A stretch of DNA of 48,724 bases, taken from NCBI GenBank assembly GCA_016787545.1, contig JAEUUS010000264.1:1-48724 (forward strand), written 5' to 3'. The position numbers and the translations under genes are program-made. This stretch comes from Saprospiraceae bacterium (lineage in GTDB: Bacteria; Bacteroidota; Bacteroidia; Chitinophagales; Saprospiraceae). Under the pieces are notes generated by a model. It worked only from the letters and a program-made list of their open reading frames with translations, did no database searches and had not been told where the DNA came from. How positions within the stretch are numbered: position 1 is the first letter of the stretch; each line of letters opens with the position of its first letter. Below, piece after piece: positions 26,324-34,758 of this stretch.

Positions 26324-26331
26324 TATATTTG
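26324..26331 (+). promoter_or_regulatory. Candidate -7 box of the peroxidase gene
   Basis: TATATTTG, an exact TAnnTTTG match, about 120 bases before ATG 26450. No clear -33 TTTG is seen at the usual distance. Confidence 0.4.
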
Positions 26332-26449
26332 CAAATCATTTCATTTTTTCACAATATTTCAAAAACACCTCCACAACAAAGTAATTTTTTCAAAAAAACT
26401 TTTCATGGTTTTTAATCCCTGTACTAAATCCACTTTTAACTTCTCAACT

Positions 26450-28093
26450 ATGAAGCAACATTTCAATCTGACCTCTCAACCAATCCCCGCCTCCAGATCC
26501 TATGAGCGTGGAAAATTTGGTCGACTTTTTCCATGGCTTTCGCCTTGCATGGTTGATTCCCCAAGGTCGCGATCCGACATTTTTCAGATTGCAAGAACTA
26601 TGTATCAGGGCACAAATGCCGACAACAACATGCCGGCAGGCTATACCTATTTGGGGCAATTTATCATTCACGATATCAGTTTTGATCCTACCTCTATTGG
26701 AGAACGCAGTATAGATCCTGAGTATTTATGGAACTTCCGTACCCCGGCACTAGACCTAGATTCGGTTTATGGTTCTGGGCCAAACATCAATCCCTTTTTG
26801 TATAAAAACACCCTGACCGCTAATTCCACCCAATTTTACCTACCAGCGCCTGATAAAAATGGCGACCAGGATCCGAGTTATCAAAATTTGCCAAGATTAG
26901 GCAAAACAGCTGTCATTGCTGACCCCAGAAATGATGAAAATATTATCATCTCGCAGCTTCATGCCACTTTTTTAACTTTTCACAATCGAATTGTGGAACG
27001 GTTAAAAAAGGAAAATGACTACACAGGGAATGAGGCCATGTTATTCAGGAAGGCGCAACAAATTGTAAAGTGGAGTTACCAATGGGTTGTCTTGTACGAC
27101 TATTTGCCAAGGATTATCGACATCACTAACTGGTATGACTTGGATACTTATAAAGCCTCGGCATTAAAAGGCCTGGATGAGGTTCAAATGAGAAAAAAGC
27201 GGCTTCAACTAATCCGGGATTTAGCTTCTGAAAAAATCTCGAAAAAGTATTTTGATTGGCGTAATGAGCCCTTTGTTCCACTCGAATTTTCTGCTGCTGC
27301 ATTCAGATTTGGCCATAGTCAGGTTAGAGGGATTTACGTTTTTAATCAGGATCCCTCCTATATAGCAATGGGTGAAAGTGAACAACTTCAAAGCCTTTTT
27401 GCATCAAAACCATATAGTCCATTCCGCGTGGACATGCGCCTGTTCTTTTCTGACAACACCGACGCAATAAACTTCAATCATGGTATTGATACAAAGATTG
27501 CAATGGCGTTGAGGAACATTCCCTCTCAGTTAGGCATTGACAATCCGAACAGAGAGAATTTTTTACAATTAATCAAAGGTCTTAAAGGAATAAACAATCA
27601 ATTGAGTAGAAAACTTACAGAAGACGAGAAAGAAAAAACGATAGACGCCTTATTGTCATTATGGCTGAATGACCTTCAAACAGAAGATGTGAAAAAGTTT
27701 ATCCTGGATACCTCATTAAAGGTAAACGAAAAAAACATCGCAGAGCTAAATCTGACCAGAGGGATGCTCCTTGGATTACCCAGTGGACAGGATGTAGCCC
27801 GAGCCATGGGAATACCCCCACTTAAAGTAACTACGGCCAATTTCCCAAGCCACCTGCAAAATAATACTCCTTTATGGTACTATATCCTCTATGAAGCTCA
27901 GGAAAACAGCCAAAGTAAAAGATTGGGGCCGGTTGGCTCCCAGATTGTTTGTGAAGTTATAGTAGGACTAATTAAAGCAGATAAATCGTCCTTTCTTAAC
28001 CAAGACCCTAAATGGGTCCCTAAAGACAAAAACGGATTGGAAAAGCGCAGTTTTTCGATGATCGATATCATCCAAATAGCGGAAGAAGGATAA
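26450..28093 (+). CDS. Animal-type heme peroxidase
   Basis: 547 residues from ATG 26450. Distal His74 is in LGQFIIHDISFD, with Asp75 as a calcium ligand as in peroxidases of the myeloperoxidase/peroxicin superfamily; the proximal His289 is in FRFGHSQVRG. LHATFLTFHNRIVERL and the PLPRII-like helix (LYDYLPRIID) are also typical. There is no signal peptide at this start; ATG 26405 would add 15 residues. The frame continues up to 26255, but that is the shared promoter region. Family members oxidise halides or phenols with H2O2. It sits between a sensor kinase and its likely regulator, so H2O2- or stress-linked control is possible. Confidence 0.88.
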   Translation: MKQHFNLTSQPIPASRSYERGKFGRLFPWLSPCMVDSPRSRSDIFQIARTMYQGTNADNNMPAGYTYLGQFIIHDISFDPTSIGERSIDPEYLWNFRTPALDLDSVYGSGPNINPFLYKNTLTANSTQFYLPAPDKNGDQDPSYQNLPRLGKTAVIADPRNDENIIISQLHATFLTFHNRIVERLKKENDYTGNEAMLFRKAQQIVKWSYQWVVLYDYLPRIIDITNWYDLDTYKASALKGLDEVQMRKKRLQLIRDLASEKISKKYFDWRNEPFVPLEFSAAAFRFGHSQVRGIYVFNQDPSYIAMGESEQLQSLFASKPYSPFRVDMRLFFSDNTDAINFNHGIDTKIAMALRNIPSQLGIDNPNRENFLQLIKGLKGINNQLSRKLTEDEKEKTIDALLSLWLNDLQTEDVKKFILDTSLKVNEKNIAELNLTRGMLLGLPSGQDVARAMGIPPLKVTTANFPSHLQNNTPLWYYILYEAQENSQSKRLGPVGSQIVCEVIVGLIKADKSSFLNQDPKWVPKDKNGLEKRSFSMIDIIQIAEEG

Positions 28094-28104
28094 ATTAAAG
28101 GTAT

Positions 28105-28863
28105 CTATTGACTCAATAATCGTTTCTCCACTTCTTCCTTGCTCCCTCTGGCAACTGGCACTTCGCTGCCATCGCGAAGTTCCAAGGTGCTGTCTGACCG
28201 GATAAAACGGTCAACCTGCAGCAAATTAATGATGTATGACCTGTGCACTTTCAAAAAATCTGAATAGTGCTCCAACGCAGATTCGTAATATTTCAAGTTT
28301 TGGGAGGCGTGAAGCTTTTGCTTTACGCCTCCCCGCATGAAATGGAAATAGGTATAATTCCAATCAGCCTCCAGATAAAGGATGTCCGACACTGGAATCA
28401 TCTCCAGACCCTTGGAGGTTGGAACGGCTATGCGTTGGGGCAACTTGCGTTGATGCCCCTGATGAAATGTTTCCAGCGCAATATGCAATTGTTCCAGCGT
28501 GTATCGCTCTGCCTTTCGTTGCCGCATACGTTCCAGCGCCTCCTGCAACAATTCCCTTTGTACCGGCTTGGTGAGGAAATCCAATGCGCCAAACCGAAAG
28601 GCTGCTTCAGCATACTTATTATGCGCAGTAATAAATACCACTTGAAAAGAAGGTGTTCCAAGCTGTTTCAACAAATCAAACCCTGTTCCATCCGCCATTT
28701 CTACATCCAGAAACACCAGTTCAGGGTGATAGGCTTGTACCATTTTTAGGCCCTCCTGCACAGAATACCCTTGGCCCAACACTTGGAGATCCTGCTCCCC
28801 TGCTGTCAATCGAAGCAATGCTTCGTGCGAGTGTTTTTCATCGTCAATGATCAAAGCGGTCAT
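28105..28863 (-). CDS. LytTR-type response regulator
   Basis: 252 residues. The receiver domain (1-120) has Asp7/Asp8, phospho-acceptor Asp53 (VFLDVEM), Thr79 (FITAHN) and Lys99 (LTKP). The C-terminal LytTR DNA-binding domain (about 145-250) has IAVPTSKGLEMIPVSDILYLEADWNYTYFHF and FLKVHRSYIINLLQVDRF. It is the natural partner of LytS-type kinases; the only one here is 22368-25505, though the peroxidase lies between on the opposite strand. Its 5' side begins directly with a repeat (ATG 28861-28863, array from 28864). Confidence 0.9.
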   Translation of the reverse strand: MTALIIDDEKHSHEALLRLTAGEQDLQVLGQGYSVQEGLKMVQAYHPELVFLDVEMADGTGFDLLKQLGTPSFQVVFITAHNKYAEAAFRFGALDFLTKPVQRELLQEALERMRQRKAERYTLEQLHIALETFHQGHQRKLPQRIAVPTSKGLEMIPVSDILYLEADWNYTYFHFMRGGVKQKLHASQNLKYYESALEHYSDFLKVHRSYIINLLQVDRFIRSDSTLELRDGSEVPVARGSKEEVEKRLLSQ

Positions 28864-29116
28864 GGCGGACGAGTGTTGGAGTGTTGGAGTGTTGGAGTGT
28901 TGGAGTGTGGAGTGTTGGAGTGTTGGAGTTGGCGTTCAGTTTGACAAGTAGACTTTGAGCTCAAGGCAAAGTTGAGTATTTTTTGATTCACAGCGTGTCA
29001 TGATTCACCACTGAGTCACTGAGGGCACTAAGGTGAAATGCGCTTGATGTCCTCAGTGGTTTAGTGGAAATCCCCAGCCGAACGCCAACTCAAACACTAA
29101 AACACTCAAGCACTTC
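28864..29116. repeat. Nested inverted-repeat element with GTGTTGGAGTGTTGGA array
   Basis: An array of GTGTTGGA words at 28870-28928 ends in GAGTTGGCGTTC (28926-28937), whose exact reverse complement GAACGCCAACTC occurs at 29080-29091. Inside lie imperfect inverted copies of CCACTGAGTCACTGAGG (near 29008) and CCTCAGTGGTTTAGTGG (near 29051). The right end continues CTCAAACACTAAAACACT. The core CCCAGCCGAACGCCAAC at 29073-29089 is shared with other gaps. The stretch from 28864 to the FN3 gene at 29325 holds this element and then the unclear remnant at 29193-29312. Confidence 0.75.
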
Positions 29117-29192
29117 CCCCCCAATACTCACTTTTTCCTGCCTCTTCCTACAGCCAAAGTTGCCATTCCTCAGAAATCCTGGCAGCAGCTAA

Positions 29193-29312
29193 GTGTGCAA
29201 GTACATTTTTGATCTGTTCAACGGCACTAACCAGCAGAAAGCTTACCATTTTGATCCGGCCGGCAAAAAAGTGGAAGCACAAGCAGGAGGCGCCAATTGC
29301 TTTCACCATTAA
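29193..29312 (+). pseudogene. Possible remnant or small coding frame of 39 residues
   Basis: From GTG 29193 to TAA 29310-29312 a frame reads KYIFDLFNGTNQQKAYHFDP and on to GGANCFHH, a protein-like composition, with a stop just before it and continuing protein-like codons upstream (PKLPFLRNPGSS). It could be a decayed 3' end of a gene or chance. No family recognised. Confidence 0.25.
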
Positions 29313-29324
29313 ACAGTTACCATC

Positions 29325-29660
29325 ATGTACAGGAAGATTTTCGCTTTTTGCCTTTTTCTCACTGCAGCGGCATGGGGAAATGCAACCAACCTACCAGAAA
29401 CCACTTGTCCGGAACCCGAAAATGTGTCCAAAACTGGTCAAACCTATAACTCATTCACGTTTGACTGGGATCCTGCTTTCACAGGAGCACAATACCGGCT
29501 CTGGTACGTTAAAGACGGTTCGGCAAGCGGGTTTGTCTACACTTACAACCTGACTTACACCTTCAGTAACCTCAGTGCCGGAAATTATACCTTCTATTTC
29601 CAAACGGTATGCAGCGGCGAGTCCAGCAGTTATATCGGGGTAGAGGATTGGATTCTTTAA
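29325..29660 (+). CDS. Small secreted fibronectin type III-like protein
   Basis: 111 residues: signal peptide (MYRKIFAFCLFLTAAAWGNA), then one FN3-like domain, ETTCPEPENVSKTGQTYNSFTFDWDPAFTGAQYRLWYVKDG... with closing SNLSAGNYTFYFQTVC. Two Cys residues could form a disulfide. No sorting domain, so perhaps periplasmic or loosely surface-bound. Convergent with the helical hypothetical, with five bases between stops. Confidence 0.65.
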   Translation: MYRKIFAFCLFLTAAAWGNATNLPETTCPEPENVSKTGQTYNSFTFDWDPAFTGAQYRLWYVKDGSASGFVYTYNLTYTFSNLSAGNYTFYFQTVCSGESSSYIGVEDWIL

Positions 29661-29665
29661 TTAGC

Positions 29666-31105
29666 TTAAAAAATCCTTTCTTCCAGCCAGTTTTTGTTAT
29701 GGACGGGTTTTAACGAACGTAGTTTTAGCTTCAACTTCTCCCGCTCTGAATCCGCATCCCGATTTGCAATCTTTTTACTTTTGACCATTGCCCGAATCAT
29801 TTTAGTGAAATGCAACATCGCTAATTTTTTATGGTCGGGCAAATCCTTCGACTTGACATACTGTTCCAAAGCATCTAACAAGGAAGAAAGGAAGGATTCA
29901 TCTTTGTCAAACAAAAGGAAACGATCGAACGTGATTTTTATCAGGAGTATCTTGACAGCTAATTCGGCGCCCTGTATCCGATATACATCAGGATTGAGCT
30001 GTTCGTGTGCAGCATCCAGATTTTCCATATTGTAAAAAAGGATGGCTCGCGCGAGCCGGACTACCGGCTCGCGCAGAGTTTCCTCCAACAAGGGGCTATT
30101 GAGCTCAATAAATTGCTCGACAAAGTCAAATTCTTTTTCCTTGGCGCCTAACGAAACGACATTGTAAAAACTGATGTGCGGCATTCGACCATTGTCGAGC
30201 AAAATATTAAGGCTTATGGCACTTTTGTATAAGTCCAAAAGCACGGTCATCATAGGAGTCCCCTCATCCCAAAGGCGTATTCCAAAATTAATCAGTTGCC
30301 GCAGAATAGTTTTTCTGTCTTCCTGAGGAAGCACCTCCTGATGTGCAGTAAATAATGTTACCAAGTATGAAAAAGCCTCCTCATCAAAATCGCCCTGCAG
30401 GGTCAGTACGATACCCCGATAAACCTCCAGCAAAGGAGATTGATTCATTATCTCCGGCTCACTGGTTAGTTCGAGTACAATGTTCAGATACGGTGGCGGT
30501 CCCTTTTGACTGATTGTTAAATTGCGGCTTTCCCACTCTGCTGCATAACGTAAATAGGTAGTCAAAGCATTCATGACCAAGCCATCCAGCGCATTATGAA
30601 GGAACGGCACATTCGCTTTGGATTTAGGCGTGTCCGGGTTGAAATAAATTTGCTCATAGGCTTTGTATAGGAAGTACCATTCTTCGGGACCTTTTGCTGC
30701 CAGGTTATCCAGTTTTTGGGTAAAACCTTCAGCTTCTTCCCGAAAATACGCTCCAGTATTCCGTTTCCCAAGCGCTGAAATAAGCAAGTGCTTTTCCAGA
30801 TGGGTTGCAGGCTTGTTTTCAGGACCAAGTGCCTCTTCCACTGCCAGAAAACGTTCGAGTTGCCGGGCCAGGTCAGACATCAGATTGTACAGTTTGGCAT
30901 CAGCATAGGTGTTTTTGCCAAAACAGTGTTCATACACAGATTTGAGTGCCGGTTTATCCGGATCAAAGTCCGGATGTTTCTTCTTCAATCGAAGGTAGAA
31001 CTGAAGAAAACGATCTGATACTTTAAAATAAGGAGATTCCAGAAATCGCTCCAGGTTTTTATGGTCGTCTGCATCCAGAACCCGCAGTAATTGAAGAAGT
31101 TTCAT
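29666..31105 (-). CDS. Helical-repeat hypothetical protein
   Basis: 479 residues, no signal peptide or membrane helix, nearly all helical. The opening pattern LLRVLDADDHKNLERFLESPYFKVSDRFLQFYLRLKKKHPDF, followed by a second block FGKNTYADAKLYNLMSDLARQLERFLAVEEAL, recalls an abundant uncharacterised Saprospiraceae family of about 480 residues (recognition by general pattern, not by search). The tail is basic (KKIANRDADSEREKLKLKLRSLKP). Function unknown; a TPR-like scaffold is plausible. Confidence 0.7.
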   Translation of the reverse strand: MKLLQLLRVLDADDHKNLERFLESPYFKVSDRFLQFYLRLKKKHPDFDPDKPALKSVYEHCFGKNTYADAKLYNLMSDLARQLERFLAVEEALGPENKPATHLEKHLLISALGKRNTGAYFREEAEGFTQKLDNLAAKGPEEWYFLYKAYEQIYFNPDTPKSKANVPFLHNALDGLVMNALTTYLRYAAEWESRNLTISQKGPPPYLNIVLELTSEPEIMNQSPLLEVYRGIVLTLQGDFDEEAFSYLVTLFTAHQEVLPQEDRKTILRQLINFGIRLWDEGTPMMTVLLDLYKSAISLNILLDNGRMPHISFYNVVSLGAKEKEFDFVEQFIELNSPLLEETLREPVVRLARAILFYNMENLDAAHEQLNPDVYRIQGAELAVKILLIKITFDRFLLFDKDESFLSSLLDALEQYVKSKDLPDHKKLAMLHFTKMIRAMVKSKKIANRDADSEREKLKLKLRSLKPVHNKNWLEERIF

Positions 31106-31129
31106 GTTAATTTTTCAGCAAGTGTACAG

Positions 31130-31137
31130 CAAAAATA
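31130..31137 (-). promoter_or_regulatory. Candidate -7 box of the helical hypothetical
   Basis: On the minus strand reads TATTTTTG, an exact TAnnTTTG match 24 bases before ATG 31105. No -33 element at the usual spacing. Confidence 0.4.
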
Positions 31138-31479
31138 CACACATTTTTAGATAGTAATTATTTTAACTTAACAAATTGATTTACAGGAAAATAACTGGCA
31201 TTTTCCATTGCATTAATACCCTATTTTTGACGAGAACCATTTAAACTATTTCCTGCCTATCAATAAAATCAACTATACTCTTGTATCGGATTTTAAACGA
31301 TCCGGCAGCACATGAAGCATAAGTGACATAATCCGGAAGTGCGCAAAAGGGCGGACAGGTTAGGATCTGACTACGGCTAATATACCCAAAACGCAATAAA
31401 TAGGATCATTTATTAATTTTCTGGGAATCTGCGAATACTAAAAGTGCTATGAAGTAATCCCTGGATAATTAGGCAATAT

Positions 31480-31610
31480 TTAGGACACTCTCTTGCCGGC
31501 CGTTGTACCCGCGCAACGGCCGGCGGGGAGAAAACAGCGCGAGATTTCCGTCAGTTACATTAGACTTCCTGCGGAAATAGTTTAGGTGCGGGATAAGCAG
31601 CCCGTTTTTT
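31480..31610 (+). ncRNA. Possible small RNA with three hairpins
   Basis: Three stem-loops lie in a row on the plus strand: GCCGGCCGTTG/CAACGGCCGGC (31495-31505 with 31514-31524); ATTTCCG(T)CAG/CTGCGGAAAT (31544-31554 with 31569-31578); and CGGG/CCCG (31589-31592 with 31601-31604) followed directly by six T residues. The last looks like a weak terminator. No protein frame runs through it. The rest of the 664-bp gap (31106-31769) has no feature that I can name. Confidence 0.3.
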
Positions 31611-31722
31611 GTCTGTTAATGTGAATTTTGCGATCGAAATCGGGCATATTCGGCGAAAAATTCAACGAAGACCGGCGTAAAATGGGCAATTTTAAGGCCC
31701 CAAACTACTTTAGCTGGAGTTC

Positions 31723-31730
31723 TATTTTTG
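31723..31730 (+). promoter_or_regulatory. Candidate -7 box of the trypsin-like/barrel operon
   Basis: TATTTTTG, an exact TAnnTTTG match 39 bases before ATG 31770, in an AT-rich stretch. No -33 TTTG at 19-21 bases. Confidence 0.4.
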
Positions 31731-31769
31731 AATTATATATTTTCAAATGCACGTTAAAAGTTAAATTAG

Positions 31770-33356
31770 ATGCCAACTTCAATAATAGACTCATTAATAT
31801 ATACAGGAGTTGTCCTACTTATCCTTAGTCAGGTTTCGGAGAAAATAACCACGTTTATTCGAAACTACCTCCAAGCTAATCGAAAAATCCAAATGGGCAA
31901 CCAATTGGATTCAACATTCATAAAAAAAGTAAGATACCGGTTAAACAAATTAACAAGGTGGCTGCTTGAAAAGATACTAATTCTTGATAAAGGGTCTGAA
32001 TTGCAGAGAGGTACTTTTGGCATTGTTCCAAAAGATCAGCAACCTAGTGTTGAATTTGCAATAACCAAACTAAGTCTCCTCATTGGATTTCTCTTAGCAT
32101 TCTGCTTTCATGCTGACCTCTTTAAAATAATATCAAGTGATGAACCCCACAAAATTCTTGGGTGGGGAGATAGCATTACAACCTTAAAGAATTGTCTTTG
32201 GAACTTCCTAATCAAATGGGAATCAACCGACTTGCCAATATTGGGTAAATTGATTTGGCCGGGAATCGAAACATTTTTCGGATGCTTAGCTACTGGTTTT
32301 TTACTCACCTTTGGTTCAAAATTTTTTCACGATTTACTGGAAATACTTTATGAAGTAAAACGTGCAAAAAGAAATCTTGAAGATGAACGCATTTATAAAA
32401 GCCCAGACTTCCAAGCATTGGTAGAAAGATTAAAATCCCCATATGGAGACCCGGTTTCAGTAGTTTTGGAAAGACACAAAGACATTTTATTAACCAAATT
32501 CCCTTCTGTAATCTCCATAGAACGATCTATAAACCAGTTTGGAGAATCTGTCTTAGAAATTTTTACTATCGATGAAACAGATCTCAAAGCATTAGAATCT
32601 TATCGCTTCGATTATTCTGATCGAAATGCTGAAAAGGTTCTCCCTAAAAGTCAAATTAGATTCAAGCCTTTCTATAAACCAGTAGAAGTACAAGAAACCA
32701 TCAAGTTGTTTATTGGCAATCAAACCGGGCCTACAAATAAAACACCATTTCATACAAATTATGGAACGCTCGGTTTTTTCGCATTACGCCAATCCAATAA
32801 TGCAAAAATATTTGTCACTTGTGCACATGTAATAGATGTAAATCCAGCGAACATCCATACAGATGGATCTACAACAATCTGGGCAGAAAATGACTTGTCA
32901 GAAAGGGTAACTGTGGGAGTATTAACAGATTACAAGTTAAATAGTTGGATGGATGCAGCAATCATTGAGCTGAATGCAGAAGTTGATGCTATTAACTTTG
33001 ACCCGGATAAATCTAAATTCCTAAAAAGCTACCGCGAGTTAGCATGGGATGAAAAGAGTGATGTATGGACCAACGGAGGCACCTCAATACATCCAAGACA
33101 TGGAACAGTTGTATCTCACCAAAACGCAGTGCAGATAAAATATGGTGCTCAAAAACGAACAATATACAACTTACTAAAAATAAGAAGCCCAGAAGGCAAG
33201 TCGGTAAGTGATAAGGGTGACTCCGGCTCCTTAGTCTTCGATTTAGACATGAATGCTGTAGGAATGATCATTGCAGGCAATGAAAATGGAAGTTATGCTA
33301 TACCTCTACAGCGGGTTTTAACCGACATGGAAATTAAATTGCCAATTAATATTTAA
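31770..33356 (+). CDS. Membrane-anchored trypsin-like serine protease
   Basis: 528 residues. Three hydrophobic helices at about 5-25, 97-117 and 165-185 are followed by a soluble C-terminus. The basic loop after helix 1 (RNYLQANRKIQ...KKVRYRLNK) and the KRAKRN region after helix 3 suggest that both are cytoplasmic, so the protease would be inside the cell (positive-inside rule; inference). Residues 240-310 (FPSVISIERSINQFGESVLEIFTIDE... PVEV) look like the small N-terminal domain of bacterial trypsin-like proteases whose catalytic domain opens with GTLG. The triad is His353 (VTCAHVID), Asp395 (WMDAAIIEL) and Ser485 (GDSGSLVF). AT-rich codon use differs from its neighbours. First gene of a two-gene cassette; biological role unknown. 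Confidence 0.75.
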   Translation: MPTSIIDSLIYTGVVLLILSQVSEKITTFIRNYLQANRKIQMGNQLDSTFIKKVRYRLNKLTRWLLEKILILDKGSELQRGTFGIVPKDQQPSVEFAITKLSLLIGFLLAFCFHADLFKIISSDEPHKILGWGDSITTLKNCLWNFLIKWESTDLPILGKLIWPGIETFFGCLATGFLLTFGSKFFHDLLEILYEVKRAKRNLEDERIYKSPDFQALVERLKSPYGDPVSVVLERHKDILLTKFPSVISIERSINQFGESVLEIFTIDETDLKALESYRFDYSDRNAEKVLPKSQIRFKPFYKPVEVQETIKLFIGNQTGPTNKTPFHTNYGTLGFFALRQSNNAKIFVTCAHVIDVNPANIHTDGSTTIWAENDLSERVTVGVLTDYKLNSWMDAAIIELNAEVDAINFDPDKSKFLKSYRELAWDEKSDVWTNGGTSIHPRHGTVVSHQNAVQIKYGAQKRTIYNLLKIRSPEGKSVSDKGDSGSLVFDLDMNAVGMIIAGNENGSYAIPLQRVLTDMEIKLPINI

Positions 33357-33375
33357 AATTCTAAAATCAGTTGCC

Positions 33376-34617
33376 ATGAAGCAAACCGTTCTCTGTGCTT
33401 TCGTTTTTCTTTTGCACTCGTTTGCAATAGCTCAAGTAAAAGACCTTACGATTGATTGTTCAAGTAAAAAGCTACTTTTGGATGGAAAAAATGTAACTTC
33501 ATTAAATGAAAACGATGAGATCAAAATCCGAATTGGCAAGAATTGCTCACCTGGATCTACAATTTCATATGAAGTTGATGGTGAAAAAGAGGGTAATTAT
33601 GATAATACGAATACAATCAAGCTAAAAAATAAAAAATCTATAAAATTTGGGGTTAAACCCCCAGATGGAAATGAGATATCACTTGACCCGGTAGAAATAA
33701 AAGGTGGTGAACGAAGAAAAAATTCACTCTCAAAAACTTCCAGATACGATCGTAAAAATAATGAGGCAAATTTTGTTTTTGATCAAGATGGTCAATTAAT
33801 TGGTCGACAACCCGTGAATATTGATGCAGATGATAAAATTAAGATAACCATAAGATGTCTTATGTCCTCAGCGGCTGAATACAGGGTTGAGGTTGAAGGC
33901 GAATATGGTCCCCTTGATTTGAACATTCGTCCGAGCTCTACAGATGAGGCAGGAGGTCAATCCAAATCGGAGGATGAGGATGCCTATGTAGAATGGGTCA
34001 AGGAATTCGGGCCATTTACTTCCGAAGAAATTACGTTGAAAATATACAAATCGGGCACCGAAATTGTGACCCAAAGGATAAGAATCAACCCGCTATATCA
34101 TGTAGCCGTTGGCGGTTCATTTGTAGCGACCAAGGTTCCGAAAAATGAATTTGATATATTTCCATTAGGAAACACCAATGAATACACTATTGATTCCATT
34201 ATCACTGATGTTCGACCAATTGCTACATTTAACGTAATATTTTATTGGAAACCAACGGTGGATTGGATTACAGGAAAATTAAAAGGCAAATCGCATATTA
34301 CAACTGGAAGAGATATATTAAAAGAGCCTACCTTTTGGGAACGATTGAACCCAACGTTTGGTGTTTCAATAGATAAAGGTTGGCGCGAGAATTTTTTTGC
34401 TGGTGGAATATTTGAATTCGCCCGAGGGGGAAGTATATCGGCCGGTTGGCATTATGGCAGGGTTCAAAGGTTGGCAGACAAAAACTTTGAATTGGGGGTA
34501 ACACCTTTTTCAGGCAGCAAAAGCGATATAAAACTTGCTGAATATTGGCAATGGGGCACCTATTTTGGGATTACATTGGATACAAGAATTTTTAATTCAA
34601 TTTTTAATCGCAATTAA
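33376..34617 (+). CDS. Exported protein with probable outer-membrane barrel C-terminus
   Basis: 413 residues with a signal peptide (MKQTVLCAFVFLLHSFAIAQ). The N-terminal half has two beta-rich, Lys/Asp/Glu-rich stretches (about 25-115 and 125-245). The C-terminal 150 residues alternate aromatic and small residues (YHVAVGGSFVATK, FNVIFYWKP, FAGGIFEFARGGSISAGWHYGRV, YWQWGTYFGITLDTRIF), consistent with a small outer-membrane barrel, although the chain ends in NRN rather than an aromatic residue. It starts 19 bases after the protease gene and is equally AT-rich, so it is probably co-transcribed and co-inherited. No named family recognised. Confidence 0.6.
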   Translation: MKQTVLCAFVFLLHSFAIAQVKDLTIDCSSKKLLLDGKNVTSLNENDEIKIRIGKNCSPGSTISYEVDGEKEGNYDNTNTIKLKNKKSIKFGVKPPDGNEISLDPVEIKGGERRKNSLSKTSRYDRKNNEANFVFDQDGQLIGRQPVNIDADDKIKITIRCLMSSAAEYRVEVEGEYGPLDLNIRPSSTDEAGGQSKSEDEDAYVEWVKEFGPFTSEEITLKIYKSGTEIVTQRIRINPLYHVAVGGSFVATKVPKNEFDIFPLGNTNEYTIDSIITDVRPIATFNVIFYWKPTVDWITGKLKGKSHITTGRDILKEPTFWERLNPTFGVSIDKGWRENFFAGGIFEFARGGSISAGWHYGRVQRLADKNFELGVTPFSGSKSDIKLAEYWQWGTYFGITLDTRIFNSIFNRN

Positions 34618-34639
34618 TTGGTTTTTACTTGTTGAAATA

Positions 34640-34670
34640 GAGGCTGTCTAAGATAAGGACATACTTATCC
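34640..34670. other. Possible insertion-sequence end remnant
   Basis: GAGGCTGTCTAAGATAAGG begins at 34640. GAGGCTGTC followed by an A-rich run is a common terminal-repeat opening of several insertion-sequence families. No transposase gene or partner repeat is visible, and the stem GATAAG/CTTATC beside it may be coincidental. Confidence 0.2.
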
Positions 34671-34699
34671 TCAACATTTGTTACAAGCCCCCGCCTTTT

Positions 34700-34732
34700 A
34701 TCCCTGCCGCACCCCCAACGGCAGGGATTTTT
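34700..34732 (+). terminator. Rho-independent terminator of the AT-rich cassette
   Basis: Stem ATCCCTGCCG (34700-34709) with CGGCAGGGAT (34719-34728), a 9-base loop and TTTTT. It lies 83 bases after the barrel-protein stop. Confidence 0.8.
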
Positions 34733-34758
34733 GCGATATTTACTACCTTCGCCGCATT

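Noticed and set aside
26255..26449. N-terminal extension of the heme peroxidase frame
   Set aside because: It covers the divergent promoter region, is AT-rich and has a basic, unpatterned translation. The family fold starts after 26450.
28267..28749. Antisense open frame of 160 codons over the LytTR regulator
   Set aside because: The regulator on the other strand has complete receiver and LytTR motifs; this frame has none.
31628..31828. 66-codon frame upstream of the trypsin-like gene
   Set aside because: It overlaps the protease start, has an unremarkable basic composition and no recognisable motif.
34678..34758. Upstream TTG start for the arginase-fold gene
   Set aside because: The segment passes through the terminator hairpin and encodes an unpatterned peptide.
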